From Flavobacteriia bacterium (lineage in GTDB: Bacteria > Bacteroidota > Bacteroidia > Flavobacteriales_D > Crocinitomicaceae), in contig CANHQP010000009.1 of the NCBI GenBank assembly GCA_947462925.1, positions 1-64,000 of the forward strand: a stretch of DNA of 64,000 nt, in the 5' to 3' direction. The translations under genes and the position numbers were made by a program. The notes beneath the pieces were generated by a model, which saw nothing but the letters and a program-made list of their open reading frames with translations, was not told the origin of the DNA and did not search any database. Below are positions 53,692 to 62,042 of the stretch, in pieces (positions within the stretch are counted from its first letter, which is position 1; every line of letters begins with the position of its first letter).

Positions 53692-53963
53692 GTATTATTA
53701 TTAACGCTTGTTTTAAATCTTTATGTAAAAGTAGAATTTTATTTAATGTGTGAATATTATTCTAAAAAATTATAGCTCAAAAAATATTTCAAAAGCTTCG
53801 ATTTATCAATTGATTACAACTAAAAAACTAATTTCTTAAACGTCATTTTAAGAAAATGTTAATCAGAATGCCATGAATTTTCATTCAAATTGTTAAAATC
53901 AAAGAAAATAGTGCTTCAAAAATATAAATAGCTTAAGTTTACTTAAATCTATTACTTTAAATT

Positions 53964-54179
53964 ATGAGTTATTCTAAAATTTTCACTTCTGTTTTACTTT
54001 TAAGTAGTTTTTCGCTGTTTTCGCAAGTTGAAGAACCTGTAAGAACGGAAAAAAAGGTAAATATATCGAATGTAAAACCTACGAAAACGAATCAAACAGC
54101 TGGTGCAAAACCACTGAAGGTGTCGAAGCCAACACAAAGTACTGGTCAAAGAGTAAATAAATCATCTTCAAACAAATAA
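53964..54179 (+). CDS. Small secreted Lys-rich protein, unknown function
   Basis: 71 residues. A signal peptide of about 20 residues (IFTSVLLLSSFSLFSQ) is followed by a low-complexity basic tail rich in Lys, Thr, Ser and Asn. No fold or motif is recognised. It ends 8 nt before the T9SS cargo gene and probably shares its transcript. It could be a small chaperone-like partner, but nothing in the sequence shows this, and it may instead be a short disordered exported peptide. Confidence 0.55.
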   Translation: MSYSKIFTSVLLLSSFSLFSQVEEPVRTEKKVNISNVKPTKTNQTAGAKPLKVSKPTQSTGQRVNKSSSNK

Positions 54180-54187
54180 CTAATACT

Positions 54188-57100
54188 ATGAAATTTAATT
54201 TTAATAAATTAAAAATCAGTTGTTTAATTTTATTCAGTGGGTTTTTAGGCTTTATATCAAATTTATCTGCACAGTCTTTTACGGAAGGTTTTGAGACCAC
54301 TTCTACTTTTACCGATTGGTACTTTAGAAATAATAGTGATACAATTGCTTCTACTACTTTGGCAGCAAATTGGTCTTTTGCGGATCCTTTGACTACTTTT
54401 TCTGCACAAGCGGGTTCTGCGAATTCATTTTTGTCTTGTAATTATGCCAGTTCAAATAACACTTTGACAGGAGCAACATTGAGTAATTGGCTTTTTACAC
54501 CTGCGCGCACATTTGCCAATGGTGATGTAATCAGTTTTTATTCTCGAATTACTAGCTCTCCATCTCTTTATCCCGATAGACTTGAAGTGAGATTAAGCAC
54601 TGCTGGCTCGGGATTAAATGTTGGAACTTCTTCAGCATCTGTTGGAGATTTTACTACTGTTTTGCTAACAATAAATCCAACTTTGTCGTCAACAGGATAT
54701 CCAGGTTCCTGGACTTTATACACAGCAACTATTTCAGGTCTAGGCGCTCCTACAACTGGTCGTGTTGCATTTAGATATTATGTGACCAATGGTGGTCCAG
54801 CGGGTATTAACTCTGATTTTATTGGAATTGATTCCTATTCTTATACTTCAAATGCTTCAGCGCCTGCTAATGATAATTGTGCTGGAGCAATTAACTTAAT
54901 TCAAGGAGCTTCATGCGCTCCAACAACGGGAAGTGTTTTGTCTGCAACGCAATCTCAAGCAGCATGTGGAGATGGAACTGCAAACGACGATGTTTGGTTT
55001 AAATTTACTGCAACATCAAATGGTGCAAATATTACTGTTGATGGTTCATCTGGTTTTGATGGTGTTTTTGAAGTTTTTTCGGGTACTTGTGCCGGATTAA
55101 CCTCACTTGGTTGTGTTGACGCAACTTTAACGGATGGTATAGAAACTTCGACTATCAATTCATTGACTATAGGACAAACTTATTACATCCGGGTTTTTGA
55201 TTGGTATTCATCAGTTCCAACTACTACAGATTTTACGATTTGTGTAACGCAATTTTCTCAATGTGATTTAACGCAACCTGCAGGTTCAATTTTGGAAACA
55301 GAAACATGTGGCCAAGATTTAAATGGCGGTTGCAATATGGTGACCCCTGCTTATCAGTCATTGGCTTGTGGACAAACAGTTTTTGGAAAAGCTTGGAACG
55401 ACGGAACAAATAAAGATACTGATTGGTATTCATTTGTTATAAATACTCCTGGAGTAGCAACTTTCAATGTTTCTGCTGAGTTTCCATTTTTGATTTATTT
55501 CTTAGATATTTCAAATTGCGCTTCTCCAGTCGCTTTGGCTACTGCAACTTCTAATGCGTGTCAAAGTGCAACTGTTACTTATAATTTTACCGCTACAGGG
55601 ACTTATGTTGCATTTGTCGCACCGAATGTTTTTTCTGGCTACGCTTGTAACACATACAATGATTATATCGCGACATTAACTTTACCGTCGACAGCGCCGG
55701 TGGTTTCAGCGGCTGGTTCTACCGCAATTTGTCCGGGAGGTAATGTGCAGCTAAATGCAACACAATCAGGTACTTTTACTTGGTACAATGGTACGACTAA
55801 TCTCGGTGTAAGTGCAAATTCGTTGACAGCGACCGCACCGGGAAATTATACCGCACAAGTGACGAACAACAATGGATGTTTGTCGGCTGCTTCAAACGGT
55901 GTTACGTTGACTCAAGCGGCTTTGGACAATGCAAGTTTTACTTATACTTCCAATACTTTTTGTACAGGAAGCGCCAACGCTACTCCAACGGCCACTTTAG
56001 CAGGAACTTATGCTGCGTCACCTGCTGGATTGACAATCAATGCCTCAACTGGTGAAATTGATATTGCAAATAGTTCATTGGGAACTTATACAATTACTCA
56101 CAACACGAATGTAGTTTGTCCTAACAGTGCAACGCAAACGATAACAATTACTAACAATCCAACCGCAAGTTTCAGTTATGCAAATGCTGCATATTGCACT
56201 GGTTCAACTAATCCCGTTCCTGCTTTTGCGAGCGGCGCAAGTTCTGGCGTTTTTTCTGCTACACCGATTGGACTTTCAATTAATCCTTCGACTGGAGAAA
56301 TAAATTTGGCTGCCAGTTCTTCTGGTACTTTTCAGGTGACGAATTCAATCGCGGCCGCTGGTTCTTGTCCTGCTGTCTCTGATTCTTATACAATCACGAT
56401 TAATGCGCAACCTACAGCAGTCGTTTCTGGTGGAGGAACAATTTGTAATTCAATTGGAAATACTGGTTCAGCAACGGTTACAATTTCATTTACAGGAACT
56501 CCGCCGTTTGATTTTACCTATACTGATGGTGCAAACCCTGTTACAATAAATGGACATAATTCAAATACATATACGATTAACGCTACTGCAACTGGTGCTT
56601 ATTCAGTAACTTCAATTTCGGATGGAGTTTGTTCTAATATAGGATCTGGTATTGCAAATGTGAATGTGTATCCAAATCCAACTGTGACATTTTCTGAGAT
56701 AACTGGATTGTGTGACAATCAAAATCAAGTTACGCTCAATCAAGGACTGCCATCTGGAGGAACTTATTCTGGAAATGGTGTGTTAAACGGGATTTTAAAT
56801 CCAAGTGGTGTTTCAACTGGTTCAGTGATTACATACAATTATACAGACGCTAATGGTTGTTCTGGAACAGCAAATACAACAATTACAGTCAACGCTGCGC
56901 CCATTGTTAGTTTAGCATCACAGCCAACAGTTTGTTCAGATGTTACTGCATTTGCTTTATCTGGTGGAAATCCTTCAGGAGGAATCTTTTCCGGAGCTGG
57001 CGTAAATGCTGGAAATTTCAATCCCGCAACTGCTGGTGTAGGAACGCATAATGTTTTTTATGCTTATACAAGTCCTGAAGGTTGCACAGCAACAGCAAAT

Positions 57101-57397
57101 CAGCCATTGGTTGTGAATAATTGTGCTGGAATTGAAGATGTAAACGCTGCAAATAACTTGATGATTTATCCTAGTCCGACAAAGGATATTTTATTTATTG
57201 ATTTTGAAACAAGTTCATTTTCACTTGCAAATATTCAACTGTTAGCGTTAGATGGTAAAATTGTCTATCAAAAAACGATGGATTTGGGCACAAAATTCAA
57301 TCATCAAATTGAAACGAATACTCTACCAAATGGAATTTATTTGATTAAAATTGAAACGAATCAAGGATTTACTACCAGAAGAGTTGTTTTTCAATAG
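54188..57397 (+). CDS. T9SS-secreted multidomain protein (jelly-roll, PPC-like and Ig-like domains)
   Basis: 1069 residues. A signal peptide ends at about 29 (ISNLSAQ). Residues about 30-220 look like a choice-of-anchor J jelly-roll (FTEGFETTS, then FISFYSRIT-type strands). About 228-350 is a PPC-like domain starting DNCAGAINLIQGASC, and a second similar part reaches about 500. Ig/PKD-like repeats rich in Thr and Gly follow, with ICPGGNVQLNATQSGTFTWY. The last 80 residues form the type A sorting domain, from MIYPSPTKDILFID to GFTTRRVVFQ. The sorting domain sends the protein through the type IX system to the cell surface or outside. No catalytic motif is seen. Confidence 0.9.
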   Translation: MKFNFNKLKISCLILFSGFLGFISNLSAQSFTEGFETTSTFTDWYFRNNSDTIASTTLAANWSFADPLTTFSAQAGSANSFLSCNYASSNNTLTGATLSNWLFTPARTFANGDVISFYSRITSSPSLYPDRLEVRLSTAGSGLNVGTSSASVGDFTTVLLTINPTLSSTGYPGSWTLYTATISGLGAPTTGRVAFRYYVTNGGPAGINSDFIGIDSYSYTSNASAPANDNCAGAINLIQGASCAPTTGSVLSATQSQAACGDGTANDDVWFKFTATSNGANITVDGSSGFDGVFEVFSGTCAGLTSLGCVDATLTDGIETSTINSLTIGQTYYIRVFDWYSSVPTTTDFTICVTQFSQCDLTQPAGSILETETCGQDLNGGCNMVTPAYQSLACGQTVFGKAWNDGTNKDTDWYSFVINTPGVATFNVSAEFPFLIYFLDISNCASPVALATATSNACQSATVTYNFTATGTYVAFVAPNVFSGYACNTYNDYIATLTLPSTAPVVSAAGSTAICPGGNVQLNATQSGTFTWYNGTTNLGVSANSLTATAPGNYTAQVTNNNGCLSAASNGVTLTQAALDNASFTYTSNTFCTGSANATPTATLAGTYAASPAGLTINASTGEIDIANSSLGTYTITHNTNVVCPNSATQTITITNNPTASFSYANAAYCTGSTNPVPAFASGASSGVFSATPIGLSINPSTGEINLAASSSGTFQVTNSIAAAGSCPAVSDSYTITINAQPTAVVSGGGTICNSIGNTGSATVTISFTGTPPFDFTYTDGANPVTINGHNSNTYTINATATGAYSVTSISDGVCSNIGSGIANVNVYPNPTVTFSEITGLCDNQNQVTLNQGLPSGGTYSGNGVLNGILNPSGVSTGSVITYNYTDANGCSGTANTTITVNAAPIVSLASQPTVCSDVTAFALSGGNPSGGIFSGAGVNAGNFNPATAGVGTHNVFYAYTSPEGCTATANQPLVVNNCAGIEDVNAANNLMIYPSPTKDILFIDFETSSFSLANIQLLALDGKIVYQKTMDLGTKFNHQIETNTLPNGIYLIKIETNQGFTTRRVVFQ

Positions 57398-57415
57398 TTT
57401 ATAAATTATTATTTC

Positions 57416-57450
57416 AAAGCATCCTCCATTTTTTGGGGATGCTTTTTTTT
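57416..57450 (+). terminator. Intrinsic terminator of the T9SS cargo gene
   Basis: AAAGCATCC (57416-57424) pairs with GGATGCTTT (57437-57445), followed by a T-run. It lies 19 nt after the stop. Confidence 0.88.
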
Positions 57451-57496
57451 ATTTCATCTATTTTTATTGCTACTGAATATTTTTCCTTGAAATGCC

Positions 57497-57504
57497 TACC
57501 TTTG
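57497..57504 (+). promoter_or_regulatory. Putative -7 box TACCTTTG, almost touching the mgtE start
   Basis: An exact TAnnTTTG match ending 4 nt before the mgtE ATG at 57509. If used, transcription would start at or next to the start codon. Confidence 0.45.
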
Positions 57505-57508
57505 TGTT

Positions 57509-58858
57509 ATGCGTTTTGAGTTAACCAAGGATTTTTTAGAGCAATTGCGTCGTGCGATTCAAGCAGAAGATACTGTTTGGATTGACGAGCATATTCTTGG
57601 GTTACACTTCGCGGATATTGCCGAGTTGTTGGATGAGTTGACAAAAGAACAAGCCAAATTTGTCTATTTCCGTTTGGATGAAGATCTTCAAGCGGATGTA
57701 TTGATGGAATTGGAAGAAGATGTTCGTGATCGATTCATCAAAACACTTTCGTCGAAAGAAATTGCCGAACAGCTTGAAAACTTAGATTCTGATGATGCTG
57801 CCGACATTCTCGGTGAACTTACAGATAAAGAAATTCAAGAAGTTATCTCCCACATGGAAGATGACGAAGCAGCAGAAGACATTGTCGATCTTTTGAATTA
57901 TGACGAAGATACTGCCGGAGGTTTGATGCAAAAAGAATTTATTCAAGCAAATTTGAGTTGGCCAGTGGATCGTTGTATTGTTGAATTGCGCCGACAAGCA
58001 GAGGATGTTGAGCAGGTTTACACGATTTATGTCGTAGATCAACTTAATAAATTAGTTGGTTTATTATCGCTAAAAAGATTGCTGTTTGCTAGTCCAAAAA
58101 CGAAGATTAGTGATCTTTACCAAGATAAAAATATTATTTCTGTAAAAACCACTGACAGCAGCGAGGAAGTTGCCCGAGTGATGGAAAAATATGATTTAGT
58201 TTCTATTCCTGTAGTTGATTTTCAAAACAAATTAGTCGGTCGAATCACCATTGATGATGTTATGGATATCATCAAAGAAGAAGCTGACAAAGACTTCCAA
58301 TTGGCTTCGGGGATTTCTGAAAAAATTGAAGCCAATGCAACCGTTTGGAGAATGTCTCGAGCTCGATTGCCTTGGTTGTTGATTGGAATGTTAGGTGGAA
58401 CTTTAGGTGCACAAGTAATTTCAACCTACGAAGGAAGCATCAGTAAAATTCCAGCATTGGCATTTTTCATTCCACTAATTACCGCAATGGGCGGAAATGT
58501 GGGTGTGCAATCTTCAGCAATTGTTGTTCAATCATTAGCGAGAGGAAATCAATTCGATTCTATCACTTCCAAATTAGCAAAAGAAACGCTTGTGGGTTTG
58601 TTAAACGGGTTGATTTGCTCGATTTGTATTTTTGGAATTGCAACAGTTTTTGAAAATCAAACATTGGGAATTACAGTAAGTATAGCACTTTTTGTAGTAA
58701 TTCTTTTTGCGGCCATCATGGGATCGATGATTCCTTTGATTTTGAATAGATATAAGATTGATCCAGCGCTTGCAACCGGACCTTTTGTGACGACTTTGAA
58801 TGATGTTTTGGGATTGTTCATCTACTTCACAGTAGGAATGATTTTGTACGGACTATAA
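57509..58858 (+). CDS. mgtE: Magnesium transporter MgtE
   Basis: 449 residues. The acidic N-domain (about 1-130) contains FADIAELLDELTKEQ and DDAADILGELTDKEI. A CBS pair (about 135-260) includes YTIYVVDQLNKLVGLLSL and SIPVVDFQNKLVGRITIDDV. The five-helix membrane domain (about 285-449) includes RLPWLLIGMLGGTLGA and LITAMGGNVGVQSSAIVVQ. The cytosolic domains bind Mg2+ and close the channel when it is plentiful. The length is normal. It is followed 9 nt later by a dehydrogenase gene. Confidence 0.95.
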   Translation: MRFELTKDFLEQLRRAIQAEDTVWIDEHILGLHFADIAELLDELTKEQAKFVYFRLDEDLQADVLMELEEDVRDRFIKTLSSKEIAEQLENLDSDDAADILGELTDKEIQEVISHMEDDEAAEDIVDLLNYDEDTAGGLMQKEFIQANLSWPVDRCIVELRRQAEDVEQVYTIYVVDQLNKLVGLLSLKRLLFASPKTKISDLYQDKNIISVKTTDSSEEVARVMEKYDLVSIPVVDFQNKLVGRITIDDVMDIIKEEADKDFQLASGISEKIEANATVWRMSRARLPWLLIGMLGGTLGAQVISTYEGSISKIPALAFFIPLITAMGGNVGVQSSAIVVQSLARGNQFDSITSKLAKETLVGLLNGLICSICIFGIATVFENQTLGITVSIALFVVILFAAIMGSMIPLILNRYKIDPALATGPFVTTLNDVLGLFIYFTVGMILYGL

Positions 58859-58867
58859 ATTTCAGTT

Positions 58868-59806
58868 ATGAAAATCATTTTTTTGGACACCGTTCATCCA
58901 ATTTTAGAAGAGCGTTTAGTCGCTGCTAATCACCAATGTATTCAGATAATAGACTCCGATTTTGAATCAACGAAAAAATTAATTTCAGATGCAGAGGGAA
59001 TTGTGATTCGTTCACGATTTCCTATGGATGCGAAATTGTTAGATTTTGCGCCGAATTTGAAATTTATCGCACGTTCTGGTGCTGGCATGGAAAATATAGA
59101 TTTGGAATATTGTGCAAAACGAAACATTCAACTTTTCAATGCTCCCGAAGGAAATCGAAACGCGGTAGGAGAGCATGCACTAGGCATGTTATTGGCTTTA
59201 CTTAATAATTTAGTTACGGCAGATGCTGAAGTGCGCTCAGGTAAATGGGATCGCGAAGGAAATCGAGGAATCGAATTGGACGGCAAAACCGTCGGAATTA
59301 TCGGTTACGGAAACAATGGTGAAGCTTTCGCCAAAAAACTCAGAGGATTTGATGTCCAAATTTTGGCTTACGATAAATACAAAAGCAATTTCGGGAACGA
59401 ATTTGTGAAAGAATCGACCGTGGAAGTATTGTATGCGAATGCAGATGTAATCAGTTTTCACATTCCGCAAAATGAAGAGACGCTTTTTTGGGCGAATGAT
59501 ACTTTTTTCGAAAGCATTCAAAAACCCTTCTTTTTACTCAATCTCTCTAGAGGAAAAATAGTTGAAACAAAAGCCTTGTTGGAAGCCATTGAAAACGGAA
59601 AAGTGCTCGGCGCCGGATTGGATGTATTGGAATTTGAAAAAGCAAGTTTTGAAAATTTCTTCGATGGAAATATGCCTGAAGTATTTCAACAATTACTGGC
59701 ATCCAAAAAAGTCATTTTATCGCCACATGTGGGCGGTTGGACCAACGAAAGTTATTTCAAATTGAGTGATGTTTTAGCAGATAAGATTTTGAATTATTTT
59801 CAATAA
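58868..59806 (+). CDS. D-2-hydroxyacid dehydrogenase, phosphoglycerate dehydrogenase-like
   Basis: 312 residues. The NAD-binding motif is GYGNNG within VGIIGYGNNGEAFAKKL. The catalytic arginine lies in NLSRGKIV and the catalytic histidine in LSPHVGGWTNES. RSGAGMENIDLEYC and APEGNRNAVGEH are like 3-phosphoglycerate dehydrogenases. It lacks the C-terminal ACT domain of full SerA, so its substrate may be 3-phosphoglycerate or another 2-hydroxyacid. It lies 9 nt after mgtE and is followed by a shared terminator. Confidence 0.85.
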   Translation: MKIIFLDTVHPILEERLVAANHQCIQIIDSDFESTKKLISDAEGIVIRSRFPMDAKLLDFAPNLKFIARSGAGMENIDLEYCAKRNIQLFNAPEGNRNAVGEHALGMLLALLNNLVTADAEVRSGKWDREGNRGIELDGKTVGIIGYGNNGEAFAKKLRGFDVQILAYDKYKSNFGNEFVKESTVEVLYANADVISFHIPQNEETLFWANDTFFESIQKPFFLLNLSRGKIVETKALLEAIENGKVLGAGLDVLEFEKASFENFFDGNMPEVFQQLLASKKVILSPHVGGWTNESYFKLSDVLADKILNYFQ

Positions 59807-59807
59807 A

Positions 59808-59839
59808 AAATGGTTCGAAAAATTTTTCCCGAACCATTT
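59808..59839. terminator. Bidirectional terminator between the dehydrogenase and the SBBP gene
   Basis: AAATGGTTCG (59808-59817) pairs with CGAACCATTT (59830-59839), with a 12-nt loop. The T-run is stronger on the minus strand, so it mainly ends the SBBP gene. Confidence 0.8.
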
Positions 59840-59876
59840 CTGCAATCATTTTATTTTTTACAATCAAAAGAAAAAT

Positions 59877-61697
59877 TTATTGTATGATTATTTTTTTGAC
59901 ATCTACTGTGTTTCCTTGAATATCTAATGTCTTTACATAATAAAGTCCATTTCCTCCCAATGATGATAAGCTTATATAGTCACTTTGCTGAGAAATCATA
60001 GTTTGAAACACTTGTTGTCCTAAGGAATTCTCAATTTTTAATTGATAGCCATTCATAATAGCAAAGTTGCCGTAATCAATGGTAATGTGGTCACTTGCCG
60101 GGTTTGGGTATATCAATATTGTATTTTCATTATTGGGAGCAGGTAAACTAAGTGTTGTGTTAATAACTAGTGTATCGGTTACTGTTGTATAAACGGTAAC
60201 GGTATCATAGACGGTAACAGTATTATAAACGGTTTGAGTACAAAAATTATTATTGATTCCAAGTATAAAGGCATCTTGACTTCCGAAAGAAGTTAAATTA
60301 TTAGTATTCGTTCCAGCATCAAAGTCTACCGTATTTTGAAAATATCCGGTCAAATAGATTTCGTTGTTAGAAGATGATAAGTTCCAACCTAAATCATCAG
60401 AACTGCTTCCGTAATTTTGAGCATATATTAAATTTCCACTGGAGCTGTATGCGCCTAAAAATCCATCTTTCATGCCATTTGAACTAACAACATATTGATC
60501 AATACTATTATCAAAATCAACTGAACCATTAAAATATCCTGTAACATAAACATTACTATTTTGGTCGAGAACGATATTCAAACATTCATCATTACTTGTA
60601 CTACCAATTTTATTTACCCATTGAAATGATCCATTATTTGCTAATTTTAGTAAAAATCCATCCATTTGACCATTTGATGAAAGGTTAGAAGCCCCTGTAT
60701 TTGGATCGAAATCAACACTATTTGAAAATTCCCCAGCAATGAAGATAGCATCATTGATTCCCAGCTCAATAGAGTATCCATAATCAATTCCTGCACCTCC
60801 AATGGCTTTTGAATAAATATAATTCCCAACTGCATCAAGTTTTAATATAAATATGTCAAGTAAACCATTTGAAACTAAATTTGCAATTCCTGTACCTGGA
60901 TTAAAATCTGTTGTACCATCAAAAACGCCCGTTATATAAAGGTTTCCTGAACCATCAATCTGAATATCTCGACCAATTGTTCCACCAGAGGTTGATGAAC
61001 CCGTTGACCCACCAATTGTTTTTCCAAAGACAAAATTCCCGTTATTATCCAGCTTTACAATAAACATATCAGATCCTCCGACACTAGTTACATTAAATTG
61101 ATTAGTACCGGGATCTAAATCACATGTACCATTAAAATATCCTGTAGCATATAAATTTTCTTGACTATCATAAATAATTGATAATATATGATCATCGACT
61201 GTAGTAGTTCCACCAATTTGTTTTGCAAAAATAAAGTTTCCAAGCGGGTTCAATTTCAAAATAAATCCGTCTGCACCTATATTACCTGTAGAAAGGGTAA
61301 AACTTCCAGAGGATGGATTAAAATCAGCTGTACCTCTAAAAAATCCGCATAAAAATATGTTACCACTATTGTCTACTTGCAAGTCACTTACTGCTTCAGT
61401 ATTGCTACCGCCCACTGTTTTGCCCCAAATAAAATTACCCATAGGATCTAATTTTACAATAAAAATATCTTGATTTCCTGAAGATGTAACGTTGAATACC
61501 GCAGAGGATGGGTCAAGATCACAAGTGCCAGAGTAATTACCTGCAATTATCAAATTTCCGGAAGCGTCTATTTTGACGGCTTGACCATTGTCCTGAGATG
61601 ACCCGCCAATTTTTTTAACCCAACTAAAATCTTGCGCATGCAAATTTGCAGTTACACAAAGCCCAAGTGCAAAGGCTGTAAACATAACTTTTTTCAT
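59877..61697 (-). CDS. T9SS-secreted SBBP-repeat (beta-propeller) protein
   Basis: 606 residues. A signal peptide ends at LHAQ (about residue 22). Seven repeats of about 60-70 residues follow, each opening with a W/F-x-K-x-[IV]-G-G or G-S step, then a D-x-x-G-N-[IL]-[FY] strand and a D-[LF]-[DN]-P turn. Examples are NGQAVKIDASGNLIIAG and DISQIDGSGNLYITG-type blades. The repeat count suggests a seven-bladed propeller. A Thr/Val linker (YNTVTVYDTVTVYTTVTDT) leads to the type A sorting domain, from ILIYPNPASDHITID to VDVKKIIIQ. No enzymatic motif is seen. The 5' side holds an unusual structured region. Confidence 0.88.
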   Translation of the reverse strand: MKKVMFTAFALGLCVTANLHAQDFSWVKKIGGSSQDNGQAVKIDASGNLIIAGNYSGTCDLDPSSAVFNVTSSGNQDIFIVKLDPMGNFIWGKTVGGSNTEAVSDLQVDNSGNIFLCGFFRGTADFNPSSGSFTLSTGNIGADGFILKLNPLGNFIFAKQIGGTTTVDDHILSIIYDSQENLYATGYFNGTCDLDPGTNQFNVTSVGGSDMFIVKLDNNGNFVFGKTIGGSTGSSTSGGTIGRDIQIDGSGNLYITGVFDGTTDFNPGTGIANLVSNGLLDIFILKLDAVGNYIYSKAIGGAGIDYGYSIELGINDAIFIAGEFSNSVDFDPNTGASNLSSNGQMDGFLLKLANNGSFQWVNKIGSTSNDECLNIVLDQNSNVYVTGYFNGSVDFDNSIDQYVVSSNGMKDGFLGAYSSSGNLIYAQNYGSSSDDLGWNLSSSNNEIYLTGYFQNTVDFDAGTNTNNLTSFGSQDAFILGINNNFCTQTVYNTVTVYDTVTVYTTVTDTLVINTTLSLPAPNNENTILIYPNPASDHITIDYGNFAIMNGYQLKIENSLGQQVFQTMISQQSDYISLSSLGGNGLYYVKTLDIQGNTVDVKKIIIQ

Positions 61698-61741
61698 TTT
61701 ATAGAAGTTTAAGTTTCACCCGCCCCGCAGTGAGTTAGTGT

Positions 61742-61960
61742 AAAAAAAAGAAGCGTGGGACAGTTGCAATACTCGTAACTGAGGGAGACGAAGCCCTATC
61801 CAACAAAGTAAAGCAACGCCCACGCCTTAGCATGAGCGTTTCACTCTAACTTCCCTGTGGATTTGAAATTTCGTCTTTTCAGTTACAGGTCGTTTAGCAA
61901 ACGCTAAAATATTTTCCAATAAAACCCAATGTGCCGTTGCACTTGGATGGAACAAATGTA
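61742..61960 (-). ncRNA. Candidate structured RNA or attenuator upstream of the SBBP gene
   Basis: On the minus strand a TACATTTG box at 61960-61953 is followed by several hairpins: CCAAGTGC/GCAC-A-TTGG (61946-61926), TTTAGC/GCTAAA with loop GTTT (61908-61893), and GCGTGGG/CCCACGC (61825-61819 with 61759-61753) with inner arms TTGC/GCAA. Directly after the last stem comes TTCTTTTTTTT (61752-61742), as in an intrinsic terminator, about 45 nt before the SBBP start codon. This fits either a free RNA of about 200 nt or a leader with an attenuator. There is no coding frame. It is the main content of the 61698-62042 gap. Confidence 0.4.
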
Positions 61961-61980
61961 ACTTAAATTTTTATTAAACA

Positions 61981-62015
61981 AAAAAAGTCAAATCCTAAAA
62001 TAGAATTTGACTTTT
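61981..62015 (-). terminator. Intrinsic terminator of ileS
   Basis: AAAAGTCAAATtC (62015-62003 on the minus strand) pairs with the arm at about 61994-61983, followed by a T-run toward 61975. It lies 28 nt after the ileS stop. Confidence 0.8.
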
Positions 62016-62042
62016 CAGTTTCTAATTTTATTACAAAAACCG

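Noticed and set aside
61733-61849. The GTTAG...CTAAC inverted repeat in the structured region as an integron attC site
   Set aside because: attC sites need RYYYAAC first and GTTRRRY last; here the order is reversed on both strands, the 7-mers do not fit, and there is no integrase or cassette array.
61742-61960. 6S RNA as the identity of the structured region
   Set aside because: The length is right, but the 5' and 3' ends do not pair and there is no long duplex with a central open bubble.
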